A stretch of 60,546 nucleotides of DNA from an uncultured Prevotellaceae bacterium (GTDB taxonomy: Bacteria > Bacteroidota > Bacteroidia > Bacteroidales > Muribaculaceae), in assembly GCA_946409635.1 (NCBI GenBank), contig CAMJXD010000005.1, positions 1 through 60,546 of the forward strand. The letters are read 5' to 3'. This document shows positions 1-9,143 of this stretch, one piece after another. A program made the translations under genes and the position numbers. The first letter of the stretch is position 1; each line of letters opens with the position of its first letter. The notes beneath the pieces were generated by a model that was given only the letters and a program-made list of their open reading frames with translations, did no database searches and had not been told where the DNA came from.

Positions 1-122
1 ACACGAGTTCTTCAAAAATATCGCTAATTTTGCACTTGCTAGTTGAACCTGCGAGTCGACAACGCATGATTCATTAACTTTAATTAATCATGCAATGTAG
101 AGCTTGTATGGCGAAATTGTAG

Positions 123-130
123 TAACTTTG
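123..130 (+). promoter_or_regulatory. Promoter -7 box of the DHH phosphoesterase operon
   Basis: TAACTTTG matches the Bacteroidota -7 consensus TAnnTTTG and lies 27 nt before the first ATG of the operon. A TTG at 104-106 is only 16 nt upstream, shorter than the usual 19-21, so the -33 box is uncertain. A second TAATTTTG lies at 25-32. Between the two is a small hairpin with arms GCATGATT (64-71) and AATCATGC (86-93), which may end or attenuate a transcript starting at the upstream box. Confidence 0.5.
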
Positions 131-157
131 CCAACTTGATGCTACAATTCAGAAACA

Positions 158-1228
158 ATGATACAAAACATTATAGCTCAACATACGATAGAGCAATTGC
201 GTGTGCTCATCAATAGCGTTCAGCGCATAGCCATCACGTGCCACAAGTCGCCCGACGGTGACGCCCTGGGCTCGACGCTGGCCTTGTGCCACGTGCTCAG
301 ACGCTTGGGCAAAGAAGCCGTCGTGGTCACGCCCGACATGGCTCCCAAGGCCCTGGAGTTTGTCCCAGGCGTGCGTGATCTGGTTGTGTTTACCAAGAAC
401 GACAAGCGCGCCCGACAGGTTCTGAATGACGCGCAACTCCTCTTTTGCCTGGATTTCAACTCGCTGCATCGCATTGATCGTCTGGGCGAGCTTGTAGAGC
501 CGCTTCAAGTTAAGCGTGTTCTCATCGATCACCATCTCGCCCCCGAGGATTGCTTCGATGTCATGATCTCGCATCCCGAGGCTTCATCGACATGTGAACT
601 GGTGTTCAGGGTGCTCATGCAGCTGGATCTGCTCAAGTTTCTTGACACGCGAGCAGCCTCTTGCCTATATGTGGGCATGGTGACCGACACCGGAGGTTTT
701 GCCTACAGCTGTGATGATCCCGACTTCTACAAGATTGTGTCGAGTCTGGTCAGGCGCCGTATCAATCGCGGCTGGCTGTATAACCAGGCGATGAATAACT
801 TCAGTGCCGACAGCCTGCGCCTGCAGGGTTATGCCATCAATGAGAAAATGCGACTGTTCCCCGAACAGGGTGCATCCCTTATTATCCTGACCAAGGAGGA
901 GCTGGAGCGTTTCCACTACATGAGAGGCGATACCGAGACACTTGTCAATAAGCCACTTGCAATCCCGGGCATATACTGGAGTGTGTTCCTGCGCGAGGAT
1001 GCTGACAAGATCAAGGTGTCGTGCCGGTCACAGGAAGACTTCTCGGTGAGCGAGATATGTGAACAATATTTCAATGGCGGAGGCCATACCAATGCAGCCG
1101 GAGGAGACTTTGCCGGAACTATCGAAGAGGCCGAAGCCGTGTTTTACCAGGTGCTTGCCGACAAGTTCCCGGGGACGGCGCCTGAAAGCGATACAACGAA
1201 TAACGAACAAACGACAACATCACAATAA
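158..1228 (+). CDS. DHH/DHHA1 family phosphoesterase, NrnA-like (oligoribonuclease / pAp phosphatase)
   Basis: Cytoplasmic two-domain phosphoesterase of 356 residues. The N-terminal DHH domain shows the metal-binding set DGDA (residues 33-36), D99 in FCLDFN, the DHH triad at 124-126 and D177 in VTDTGG. The C-terminal DHHA1 domain carries the substrate-binding motif GGGHTNAAGG (307-316). This order and length fit NrnA, which degrades nanoRNAs and dephosphorylates 3'-phosphoadenosine 5'-phosphate; the exact substrate cannot be read from the sequence. The last ~20 residues are a Thr/Ser/Gln-rich tail. The stop codon overlaps the next ATG by one base (TAATG), so it is probably co-translated with the downstream lipoprotein. 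Confidence 0.9.
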   Translation: MIQNIIAQHTIEQLRVLINSVQRIAITCHKSPDGDALGSTLALCHVLRRLGKEAVVVTPDMAPKALEFVPGVRDLVVFTKNDKRARQVLNDAQLLFCLDFNSLHRIDRLGELVEPLQVKRVLIDHHLAPEDCFDVMISHPEASSTCELVFRVLMQLDLLKFLDTRAASCLYVGMVTDTGGFAYSCDDPDFYKIVSSLVRRRINRGWLYNQAMNNFSADSLRLQGYAINEKMRLFPEQGASLIILTKEELERFHYMRGDTETLVNKPLAIPGIYWSVFLREDADKIKVSCRSQEDFSVSEICEQYFNGGGHTNAAGGDFAGTIEEAEAVFYQVLADKFPGTAPESDTTNNEQTTTSQ

Positions 1229-1809
1229 TGAAGAATTACATTTTAAACCGAACCATGATTATGGGTCTGTTGACCCTCGCGTTTTTCACCTCATGCAACA
1301 ATGACCAGAGCTATGCCGACCGCTTGAACGACGAGCGCAACGCCGTCAACGCTTATCTGGTCGATCATCGCGTGGAAATGTCGGTTCCCGCCGACTCGGT
1401 CTTTGAAGTAGGGCCTGATGCTCCGTTCTACCGCCTGGATCCTGACGGCAATATCTACATGCAAGTGCTTGATGCCGGCGACCGTGCTACTGACAAGGCC
1501 AAGGTGGGCGAGCCCATCTACTTCAGGTACTCACGATATAACCTGGCGACATGGTATGCCGATGGCATACTGTCGCTGACCAGCGGTAACGAGAACACGA
1601 TGGATGCCGTATCATGCACGTTCAATTACTCTGATTTCACACTGCCCAGTTCATCGCAGTGGGGATATGGCCTGCAGTATCCCCTCAAGTACCTGGGTGT
1701 AGAATGCGAGGTGAATCTTGTGGTCAGGTCGCAGTTTGGTTTTACCAGCGAGATAAGCTATGTCACGCCGTTCTTGTATCACGTGCGTTACTATCATAGC
1801 CAGATTTAA
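1228..1809 (+). CDS. DUF4827-like lipoprotein
   Basis: A 193-residue lipoprotein: a hydrophobic N-terminus ends in a lipobox (FFTSC, Cys23), so it should be lipid-anchored in the periplasm or outer membrane. The middle (roughly residues 75-120, including KVGEPIYFRYSRYN) resembles the FKBP-like core of DUF4827 proteins, which in Bacteroidales sit between a DHH phosphoesterase gene and glmM. I assign the family from the residue pattern and gene order. No catalytic motif is visible and peptidyl-prolyl isomerase activity should not be assumed. Its start overlaps the preceding stop codon and glmM begins 39 nt after its end, so the three genes are likely one operon. Confidence 0.75.
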   Translation: MKNYILNRTMIMGLLTLAFFTSCNNDQSYADRLNDERNAVNAYLVDHRVEMSVPADSVFEVGPDAPFYRLDPDGNIYMQVLDAGDRATDKAKVGEPIYFRYSRYNLATWYADGILSLTSGNENTMDAVSCTFNYSDFTLPSSSQWGYGLQYPLKYLGVECEVNLVVRSQFGFTSEISYVTPFLYHVRYYHSQI

Positions 1810-1848
1810 CAAAAACAAAACACATTCTTAAAAAGCAGTATACAACAC

Positions 1849-3234
1849 ATGTCACTCATCAAATCAATATCTGGAATACGCGGTACCATCGGCGGCAAGG
1901 CCGGTGATGGACTGTCACCGCTTGATATCGTCAAGTTCACGTCGGCTTATGCTACCTTCATGCGCCGCAATTCTCCTGTACAATCAAACGTGATTGTCGT
2001 GGGACGCGATGCCCGCCTATCGGGTCGCATGGTGCTCAATACCGTTGTCGGAACCCTCACGGGCATGGGCTTTAATGTCGTGAATATCGGCCTGGCTACA
2101 ACGCCAACGACCGAGCTTGCTGTGGTAGGTGAGCAGGCCTGTGGCGGAATTATCATCACAGCATCGCACAATCCACGACAGTGGAACGCCCTGAAGTTGT
2201 TGAACCATCGAGGCGAGTTTCTCACCGATGCCGAGGGCAAAGAAGTGCTGCGGCTTGCCGAGGCCGAGGACTTTGACTACGCCGATGTGGACCATCTGGG
2301 CCGGGAGATGAAGAATTACACCTGGTTGCGCAGGCACATTGACCATGTGCTGGCACTGGACCTGGTTGATGTGGAGGCTATCAGGAAAGCTGACTTTACA
2401 GTTGCCGTCGATGCCGTGAACTCGGTGGGCGGAATCGCTATACCTCAGTTGCTTGAGGCACTGGGCGTGAAGCGAGTCGAAAGACTTTTCTGTGATCCGA
2501 CAGGCAACTTTGGCCATACACCAGAGCCTATTCCCCAGAACCTGACCGCCATCAGCGACTTTATGCGCGAGGGCAAGGCCGATGTGGGCTTTGTCGTTGA
2601 CCCTGACGTGGATCGCCTGGCTATTGTGATGGAGAACGGGGAGTTCTTTGTCGAGGAGTATACCCTGGTTGCCGTGGCCGACTATGTGCTGGCCCATACC
2701 CCTGGCCCGACCGTGAGCAACCTGTCGTCGTCACGAGCCCTGAGAGACGTGACCGAGAAGCACGGTTGCACTTACACGGCCGCTGCCGTGGGAGAAGTCA
2801 ATGTCACGACAGAGATGCGACGTAGCGGTGCTGTCATCGGCGGCGAGGGCAATGGCGGAGTGATTTATCCTGCAAGCCATTACGGACGCGACGCTCTTGT
2901 GGGCGTTGCCCTGTTCCTGTCGTTGCTGGCCCGCAGTGGTAAAACGGTGTCGCAGCTCAAACAGGGCTATCCACAGTACAGCATAGCCAAGACCAAGCTT
3001 GAGCTGCGCGAAGGCATGGATGTGGATGCCATCCTGCGAGCTGTAGAGAATCACTACCGCGGCGAGCAGATGACGACCATCGACGGCGTAAAGATCGACT
3101 TTGCCGACAGCTGGGTGCATCTGCGCAAGAGCAACACCGAGCCCATCATTCGCATCTATAGCGAAGCCCACACGATGGAAGAAGCCGAGCGCCTGGGTGA
3201 GGACGTCAAGCGCATAGTCCTGTCGCTCATCTGA
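1849..3234 (+). CDS. glmM: Phosphoglucosamine mutase
   Basis: A 461-residue alpha-D-phosphohexomutase. It converts glucosamine-6-phosphate to glucosamine-1-phosphate, the step before UDP-GlcNAc, which feeds peptidoglycan and lipid A synthesis. All four family signatures are present: the phosphoserine loop TASHNP with Ser106, the magnesium loop DPDVDR (251-256), the sugar-binding loop GGEGNGG (331-337) and the phosphate-binding loop RKSNTEP (426-432). The short serine loop and sugar loop favour GlmM, but an archaeal-like phosphomannomutase/phosphoglucomutase role cannot be excluded from sequence alone. It is the third gene of the DHH-DUF4827-glmM operon and converges on comEC with a 12-nt gap and no obvious terminator. 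Confidence 0.9.
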   Translation: MSLIKSISGIRGTIGGKAGDGLSPLDIVKFTSAYATFMRRNSPVQSNVIVVGRDARLSGRMVLNTVVGTLTGMGFNVVNIGLATTPTTELAVVGEQACGGIIITASHNPRQWNALKLLNHRGEFLTDAEGKEVLRLAEAEDFDYADVDHLGREMKNYTWLRRHIDHVLALDLVDVEAIRKADFTVAVDAVNSVGGIAIPQLLEALGVKRVERLFCDPTGNFGHTPEPIPQNLTAISDFMREGKADVGFVVDPDVDRLAIVMENGEFFVEEYTLVAVADYVLAHTPGPTVSNLSSSRALRDVTEKHGCTYTAAAVGEVNVTTEMRRSGAVIGGEGNGGVIYPASHYGRDALVGVALFLSLLARSGKTVSQLKQGYPQYSIAKTKLELREGMDVDAILRAVENHYRGEQMTTIDGVKIDFADSWVHLRKSNTEPIIRIYSEAHTMEEAERLGEDVKRIVLSLI

Positions 3235-3246
3235 TCTAGCTCGATT

Positions 3247-5310
3247 TTAATGAAACACGACGGCTCCCTGGTCGGCTAAGTTGTGGACCCTCACATTGAG
3301 GCTGTCGCACTCTTGCATGACAGGAGCCGCCTGGTGTATAGCGCCCGATAATATCAGACGGTCGAAACGGTACAGTTGCGTGAGCTTGGCAACAGTGCTG
3401 TGATAGCGCTTGGTGACGATGATGTCATCGAGCGCCAATGGCCTAGTGGTTGACAATGATTTCCATGATCCCCTGCCCACTGCCACCAGACGGCGATTCA
3501 TCAAGAACGCGACAGGCGGTTTGATAAACTGGCCATGGTCAAGCCGCAAGGTGTCATTGTTGCCCACTATTGTGAGTCGGTCAATGGCGTGCCTCGCCAT
3601 GAAGCCGGCATGGAAACGCATGAAATCGGCCGAGTCAGTGTCTTCGTTATCAGGCGTCCACACGTAGCACTCACTGCCCTGATAATACAGAATCGGGGTC
3701 GAGTCAAACGAGTTGAGAACCACCAAACCGCGGCGAGGTGTCGTGGCATCGACCCACAACGAGTGGGCCAAGAGAGCAACTACGGCAACAGCAGCAGCCA
3801 TCAGGTAGCGATAGTTGCGACGATAGAACCACAACAGGAGAAATGCCATCACGACAAAGTAAGCTAAGACGCCAAATGAGCTCACATAGACGCCATCGAA
3901 ATGAGCCCAAGGGATGGAATTGACCGATTGTGCTGACCAACTAAGGTAATGACTCATGGCATCCAGGGCCGCCTCGAGCCAAGGCCAACTCATCCCAGCC
4001 GCCGCCACCAGCAGGAAAATGGCACCCAGTGTCATGAAAACAGGCATAATGGGGAGAATGTGCAGATTGGAAATCACCGTCAACACTGATACCGTGTGGA
4101 AATAATGAGCAGTCAATGCGACCGTTGCCAGCATCGCTACAAGTGAAGCCATGGCAGATGCCGTGAGCTTGTTTACCCACAGAAAACGGCTCTGCATGGT
4201 ATCAGGGACCCTGGCCAACGACAGGAGCGCAGCAACCGTGATAAAGCTCAGCTGGAAGCCGACACTGTAAACAGCCGATGGCGAAAAGATGAGAATCAGC
4301 AATGCCGACATGGCCAAGGCGTTCAGGGATACCGATCGCCTGTAGAAGATGAGCGAGGCAAACACAAAGCCAGTCATGACCGTGGCACGCACAACACTGG
4401 GCGACAAACCCGTAAAAACAGCAAACAAGGTAATGGCCAGAATTGTTATCAATAACCTCGCCCAGCGTAACCGCAGGTAATCCAGCGGGAATAACAGCCA
4501 CCAGACGAGCAAGGCAATCAACCCCACATGCAATCCACTCAAAGCCAGGATGTGGGCAATGCCTGCGGCCGAAAATTCCTGTCGGGTTTCATGTTCGATA
4601 AAGCCACTGTTGCCCAAGAGCATAGCAATGACAAACTGCTGTGACTCGGGGCTCAGGCGTGAATTGAGAACCATGAGCTGGATGTTGCGCCTTGCGACGG
4701 ACAATCGCGTCATGGGCGTAGGGGAAATGCCGACCTTCTTGATCTTATCTAACGGTAGGTGCTGCTGATAGCGTATGCCCTTATTGTGAAGCAGATAGGA
4801 CGCATAGTCCATCTCATCGGGATTGCCCATGTTGGTCACTTCATGTAGCCCGGCTTGCCATGCGACCAATGTCCCTGGCTGCATGGTATAGTCACACCCT
4901 CTTGTCGAGAGCAAGACCTTGCAGTCAGAAGCGTCCTGATGGATGACATCCACCGTGAGACGCATTGAAAAGTCGGTGAAATCGACCTCGGCCACACGTC
5001 CGCCGAGGACAGTTCCTGAGCGGATGCGATCATCGAGATGCGGTGGCGTGTGGATGATCGCAGTCAACCATCCCAGTGACATAGCCACAAGCGCTAATGG
5101 CAGAATGAAAAATGGTCGCCATCGCAGTCGGGCTGAAGGCGATGACGAAGACATGCGTGAAATGACCGTATAGGCGGCCATAGCCACGGCTATCAGGACA
5201 ACCGGTAACCACCAGCCTCCTGAGCAAACGTGACTGATGAGGATGCCGATAACAAACGGTAGCAGTATCCTCAATGCCGGAATGCGTGAAAGCGATGGTG
5301 TGGCAGGCAT
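3247..5310 (-). CDS. ComEC/Rec2-family DNA-uptake channel protein, without MBL domain
   Basis: Polytopic inner-membrane protein of 687 residues. Two or three N-terminal helices are followed by a soluble DUF4131/OB-like segment (about 90-190). The Competence domain (about 225-500) has the characteristic AAGIAHILALSGLHVGLIA region and SGLSPSVVRATVM, then further helices. ComEC forms the channel that moves single-stranded DNA across the inner membrane in natural transformation. The C-terminal ~150 residues lack the HxHxDH metal motif of the metallo-beta-lactamase domain found in Bacillus-type ComEC, a shorter architecture that is common in Bacteroidota. It lies 55 nt downstream of aroE on the same strand and is probably co-transcribed with it. 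Confidence 0.88.
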   Translation of the reverse strand: MPATPSLSRIPALRILLPFVIGILISHVCSGGWWLPVVLIAVAMAAYTVISRMSSSSPSARLRWRPFFILPLALVAMSLGWLTAIIHTPPHLDDRIRSGTVLGGRVAEVDFTDFSMRLTVDVIHQDASDCKVLLSTRGCDYTMQPGTLVAWQAGLHEVTNMGNPDEMDYASYLLHNKGIRYQQHLPLDKIKKVGISPTPMTRLSVARRNIQLMVLNSRLSPESQQFVIAMLLGNSGFIEHETRQEFSAAGIAHILALSGLHVGLIALLVWWLLFPLDYLRLRWARLLITILAITLFAVFTGLSPSVVRATVMTGFVFASLIFYRRSVSLNALAMSALLILIFSPSAVYSVGFQLSFITVAALLSLARVPDTMQSRFLWVNKLTASAMASLVAMLATVALTAHYFHTVSVLTVISNLHILPIMPVFMTLGAIFLLVAAAGMSWPWLEAALDAMSHYLSWSAQSVNSIPWAHFDGVYVSSFGVLAYFVVMAFLLLWFYRRNYRYLMAAAVAVVALLAHSLWVDATTPRRGLVVLNSFDSTPILYYQGSECYVWTPDNEDTDSADFMRFHAGFMARHAIDRLTIVGNNDTLRLDHGQFIKPPVAFLMNRRLVAVGRGSWKSLSTTRPLALDDIIVTKRYHSTVAKLTQLYRFDRLILSGAIHQAAPVMQECDSLNVRVHNLADQGAVVFH

Positions 5311-5365
5311 AAGACTCGACTCCGGTATTAGACCTGTTGCCAGTAGCGGTCAAGACAGGAGATGA

Positions 5366-6145
5366 CTATTCGGTCTGCTCGGTCCAAATACTATAGGCGT
5401 CAAAGGCCTGAAGGAGCAACATCTCTATGCCGTTCTTGGTCTGGGCTCCGTATCGAGCCGAGTTCTTCATGAATAAGGTCTCCTCGGGGTTATAAATCAA
5501 GTCATAACAGATGTGGTCATGGGTGAGGAAACGGTAAGGGAAGTCGGGGCACTGGTCGTCGTCAGGGTATTTGCCCAGTGGAGTAGCATTGACAACAATC
5601 TTGTGCTGTGCTACCATAGCCCGAGTGATTTCTTCATAGATGAGGGTGTGTTCTGACTTGCGGCGAGAGACAAGCTGGACATCGATGCCACGCGAGAGAA
5701 AAGCCGCCCTTACAGCCTTGGCTGCGCCACCGGTGCCAAGCACCATGGCGCGGGTGCGTTCAGGTGTAAGAATCGCGTCGATGGTCCTGTCAAAGCCCGA
5801 AACGTCGCTGTTGTATCCCCGCAGATGAATGAGGTCGCCCGTCTTGCTATCGCGGATGAACTTAACGACATTGACTGCACCAATGTCGCGAGCGTCGTCG
5901 TCGAGGCTGTCGAGATAGGGAATAATGGCCTCCTTGTAAGGAGCGGTGACATTAAGGCCGTTGAGATTGGGGTACTCGGCGATGATTTCCATGAGCAGTC
6001 CCAAGTTGTCGATCTCGAAGTTGATGTACTGTGCGTCAATGTCCTCGGCAAGGAACTTCTGGTTGAAGTATTCCATCGAGAACGAGTGGACTAGCGGATA
6101 GCCAATCAGTCCGTAAAGGGTCTTATATTGAAGTGGAGAGCTCAT
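5366..6145 (-). CDS. aroE: Shikimate dehydrogenase
   Basis: A 259-residue enzyme that reduces 3-dehydroshikimate to shikimate with NADPH in aromatic amino acid synthesis. The shikimate-binding SFS (21-23) follows GLIGYPLVH. The catalytic lysine is K71 in NVTAPYKE and the partner aspartate D114 lies in YNSDVSGF (most family members have NTD here). The NADP-binding loop is GTGGAAKA (137-144). Length is slightly short for AroE (usually 270-290) but no motif is missing. A -7 box lies 54 nt upstream of the start codon, and comEC follows. Confidence 0.92.
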   Translation of the reverse strand: MSSPLQYKTLYGLIGYPLVHSFSMEYFNQKFLAEDIDAQYINFEIDNLGLLMEIIAEYPNLNGLNVTAPYKEAIIPYLDSLDDDARDIGAVNVVKFIRDSKTGDLIHLRGYNSDVSGFDRTIDAILTPERTRAMVLGTGGAAKAVRAAFLSRGIDVQLVSRRKSEHTLIYEEITRAMVAQHKIVVNATPLGKYPDDDQCPDFPYRFLTHDHICYDLIYNPEETLFMKNSARYGAQTKNGIEMLLLQAFDAYSIWTEQTE

Positions 6146-6198
6146 CTTGATTGTTTATTTCTTAATAATGTAAAGCTTTGCTGTAAAACGTAATCTCG

Positions 6199-6206
6199 CA
6201 AAATTA
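6199..6206 (-). promoter_or_regulatory. Promoter -7 box of aroE
   Basis: Read on the minus strand the bases are TAATTTTG, a perfect match to TAnnTTTG, 54 nt before the aroE ATG. No clear TTG box lies 19-21 nt upstream, so the call rests on the -7 match and position. Confidence 0.5.
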
Positions 6207-6353
6207 GTCAGAAAAGTTGTAATAGCCACCGATAACAATTAAAAAAATGTGTAAAAGCCTCATTTTTTGTGTCAATTATGGCTTAGTGTGGCCCTAAGGC
6301 ATTAAAATAGTCTAAAATTGATGAAAAATAATCAGTTTTAGAGAACATTTTTG

Positions 6354-6361
6354 TACTTTTG
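6354..6361 (+). promoter_or_regulatory. Promoter -7 box of the MCE gene
   Basis: TACTTTTG fits TAnnTTTG and lies 36 nt before the MCE start codon in an AT-rich divergent spacer. The -33 element is not convincing. Confidence 0.5.
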
Positions 6362-6397
6362 CCGTTCAATAGGAATTGAAACAACAATGATATTGTC

Positions 6398-7300
6398 ATG
6401 AAGTTTTTTAATAAAAACGTGAAAATTGCGCTCACTGTGCTAGTGGGACTTGCGTTGCTCTACTGGGGCATCAACTACCTGAAAGGAATTAACCTGCTGA
6501 CACCTGGCAACAGATTCTATACTGAACTTGACAGCACCGAGGGCCTGCTGGTGGCGGCACCGGTGACGGTGAACGGTTTCCAGGTGGGCCAAGTGAGGGA
6601 AATCAATTATGACTATAGCAAGAACAAGATATCGGTCATGCTGGCCATGAACGACGAGATGAAGGTGCCCGAAGGCAGTACCGTGATGCTGGTGTCGGGT
6701 TTGCTGGGCAGTGCGTCGCTTGAGCTGCACTTGGGAGACGGCCCGATGATGAAACCGGGCAGCATGTTGCCTGTGGTGCGTGAGCCAGGCATCATGGATC
6801 ACGTGACGGACAACATCATGCCCGTTGTCAACCAGGCGTTGCCCAAGGTGGACTCGATTCTGACCAACGTGAACATGTTGACGAGTGATCCAGCCGTTGT
6901 TGCCTCATTGGCACGACTGGATGCCATCACTCGCCAGTTACAAGCCAGCTCACAGCAACTCACCATCATGCTGACCAACCTGAACCGTAGTGTGCCGGGC
7001 GTGATGAACAACGTGAACGGTATCACTACCAACTTGACCGGAGCCAGCGGCAACCTGTCGGACCTGTCGTCGTCGCTCAAGGAACTGCCCCTCGACGAAA
7101 CGATGACCAAACTCAATGCCACACTGACTAATCTTGAAAAGCTGTCGGAACAACTCAATGACAAAAACTCGTCGCTGGGCAAGCTGACGACCGACCGCGA
7201 ACTGTATGACAACGCCAACCACGCTCTAGCCAGCCTGGACTCGTTGCTCATCGACATCAAGGCCCATCCCAAGCGTTACATCAACGTGAAAGTGTTCTAA
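6398..7300 (+). CDS. MCE-domain (MlaD-family) lipid-transport protein
   Basis: A 300-residue membrane-anchored periplasmic protein. One N-terminal helix (about 8-25) precedes a single MCE domain (about 35-112, core LLVAAPVTVNGFQVGQVREI and GSASLELHLG). The remaining ~190 residues are rich in Asn, Thr, Leu and Ser and look like a long helical stalk. MlaD-type proteins form hexameric rings working with an MlaE permease and MlaF ATPase to move phospholipids between the membranes. No mlaE or mlaF partner lies next to it here, so it may use a transporter encoded elsewhere. It is a single-gene unit ending in a strong intrinsic terminator. Confidence 0.87.
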   Translation: MKFFNKNVKIALTVLVGLALLYWGINYLKGINLLTPGNRFYTELDSTEGLLVAAPVTVNGFQVGQVREINYDYSKNKISVMLAMNDEMKVPEGSTVMLVSGLLGSASLELHLGDGPMMKPGSMLPVVREPGIMDHVTDNIMPVVNQALPKVDSILTNVNMLTSDPAVVASLARLDAITRQLQASSQQLTIMLTNLNRSVPGVMNNVNGITTNLTGASGNLSDLSSSLKELPLDETMTKLNATLTNLEKLSEQLNDKNSSLGKLTTDRELYDNANHALASLDSLLIDIKAHPKRYINVKVF

Positions 7301-7373
7301 GATGCTAACGCGACAAGAATTAAGCCAAGAATTGAAATTACAGGGTGCCCAATCACACCCCTGAAACCAGCTC

Positions 7374-7413
7374 AAATGCTCTATTTGGAATAAGTCCAAA
7401 TAGAGCATTTTTT
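7374..7413 (+). terminator. Intrinsic terminator after the MCE gene
   Basis: Perfect 16-bp stem, 7374-7389 against 7395-7410 (arm AAATGCTCTATTTGGA), with a 5-nt loop and a T-run ending at 7413. The complementary A-run on the other side could let it work in both directions. Confidence 0.9.
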
Positions 7414-7723
7414 GAAATTTACTATTTTCGGGATTTGCAAAATCAAACCCTTACTAATACAGCGCTTTGTGGTGTTGCAAAACCAAACTGGAATTTTACT
7501 AGTATAAATTCAAACGACTGAAAAACAAGAAGATAGGCTAATTTAGGACACTGGATTTGTAAAAAAATTGTAAAGAAGAGTTAACCCTTTGTTTTTCAAC
7601 ATCGTTACACTTGAAATGAAATTTGCAAATTTTTTGAGCATTTTTTTAAAAGAAATTATTGACCGAAATTTGTACTGCTAAAAGCACGAACAAACCAACC
7701 ATTACTAAGAAAAGAAATACAAT
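7414..7723 (+). other. AT-rich dnaA leader region with a 14-nt direct repeat
   Basis: This 310-nt stretch between the MCE terminator and dnaA has no plausible gene. It holds the direct repeat TTGCAAAAYCAAAC at 7435-7448 and 7475-7488 (one mismatch, 40 nt apart), and several A/T runs nearer dnaA. I find no match to the DnaA box TTATNCACA, so I do not call an origin. The best -7 candidate is GAAATTTG at 7665-7672, one mismatch from TAnnTTTG, without a well-spaced -33 box. The repeat could be a binding site controlling dnaA. Confidence 0.4.
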
Positions 7724-9127
7724 ATGTTTAACGTTGCACAACAGTGGAACCGTTGTCTTGACGTCATCAAGGCAAACCTCCCGGCCGAACAATATGATGT
7801 TTGGTTCGCACCCATTGTTGCCGTTGACTATGACCAGGAAAACAGCCGTGTGACGCTCAGAGTGCCCTCGAAGTTCTTTGTTGAGCAGATAGAGGGCCGC
7901 TACATCAATATCCTCTCAGCAGCCTTGAAGAAGGTTTTCGGCGAGAACGTCAAGCTGACTTATAAATATAATGTGGTAGGCAACGACGACACGAGCGCCG
8001 TAGAGCAGAGTGAGGACAACTCTAGCGTAAAGCTCAAGCACGAACTCAAGATCAACAAGCCCCGCGTGGCTAATCCATTTGAGCGCGAAGACGCGCTCGA
8101 CGATATCGATCCGCAGCTCAATCCGCGATACACCTTTGAGAACTACTGCAGCAGCATGAGCAACAGGCTCGCGCTGAGCATAGGCCAGGCCATTGCCGAG
8201 CATCCCGAGGTGAAGACCTACAACCCGTTGTTTGTCTTCGGCTCGACAGGCGTGGGCAAGACCCACCTGCTGCAGGCTATCGGCATCAAGCTCAAGGAGG
8301 AGAATCCGCGCATGCGCGTGCTCTATGTTACGGCACGCGTGTTTGAGAGCCAGTACACGACGGCCGTTGTCCAGAAGAAAGTCAACGACTTCATCAATTT
8401 TTACCAGAGCATCGACGTTCTGTTGCTTGACGACATCCAGGAGTTTGCCGGCAAGCAAGGAACACAGAACACCTTCTTCCATATCTTCAACCATCTGCAC
8501 CAGCACCAGCATCAACTGGTGATGTCCAGTGACTGCCGTCCGTGTGACCTGGATGGCATGGTGCCCAGGCTGATCTCGCGATTCAAGTGGGGCATGACGG
8601 TCGAGCTGGAGAAGCCCGATTATGAACTGCGCCGCAAGTTCCTGGCGATGAAGGCATCACAGGACGGCCTGAACATCGACAGCGAAGTGCTTGACTTCAT
8701 CGCAGCCAACGTTGTTGACAGTGTGCGCGAGCTCGAGGGTGTCATGGTAGCCCTGCTGGCCCATGCGACCATGCTTGGCCAGGATATCACAATCGACCTG
8801 GCCCGCAGCGTGATCGGTAATACTGTTAAAGTGGCCGAGAAGCAGGTGACCTTTGAGACCATCGCCGAGACGGTTGCCGACTTCTATAACTTGCCTACCG
8901 ACGTGCTCTACGGGAAATCACGCAAGCGCGAAATCAGCGACGCGCGACAGCTGGTCATGTACCTGGCCAAGAAGGAGGCCCAGATGTCGTCGACCAGCAT
9001 CGGAGCCAAACTGGACCGCACCCATGCCACTGTGCTTCATGCGTGCATTCAGATTGAGCAGCGCATGTCGATTGAAAAAGACTTCTCACGTGAGGTACAG
9101 GCCATTACTGCCAGCCTGACTCAATAA
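7724..9127 (+). CDS. dnaA: Chromosomal replication initiator DnaA
   Basis: A 467-residue AAA+ ATPase that binds DnaA boxes and opens the replication origin. Domain I is about 1-85, followed by a short acidic linker. The AAA+ core has Walker A GSTGVGKT (173-180) and Walker B LLLDDIQ (233-239). The C-terminal DNA-binding domain ends with the helix-turn-helix signature DRTHATVLHA (431-440). Length and domains are complete. dnaN, recF and gyrB are not adjacent; dnaA stands alone between the MCE gene and a convergent exonuclease gene, an arrangement common in Bacteroidota. A large hairpin follows the stop codon. Confidence 0.97.
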   Translation: MFNVAQQWNRCLDVIKANLPAEQYDVWFAPIVAVDYDQENSRVTLRVPSKFFVEQIEGRYINILSAALKKVFGENVKLTYKYNVVGNDDTSAVEQSEDNSSVKLKHELKINKPRVANPFEREDALDDIDPQLNPRYTFENYCSSMSNRLALSIGQAIAEHPEVKTYNPLFVFGSTGVGKTHLLQAIGIKLKEENPRMRVLYVTARVFESQYTTAVVQKKVNDFINFYQSIDVLLLDDIQEFAGKQGTQNTFFHIFNHLHQHQHQLVMSSDCRPCDLDGMVPRLISRFKWGMTVELEKPDYELRRKFLAMKASQDGLNIDSEVLDFIAANVVDSVRELEGVMVALLAHATMLGQDITIDLARSVIGNTVKVAEKQVTFETIAETVADFYNLPTDVLYGKSRKREISDARQLVMYLAKKEAQMSSTSIGAKLDRTHATVLHACIQIEQRMSIEKDFSREVQAITASLTQ

Positions 9128-9143
9128 AGTGTATTAATTGATA

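Noticed and set aside
7414-7723. Chromosomal origin of replication next to dnaA.
   Set aside because: No TTATNCACA-like boxes are visible, and dnaA is often not next to the origin in Bacteroidota.
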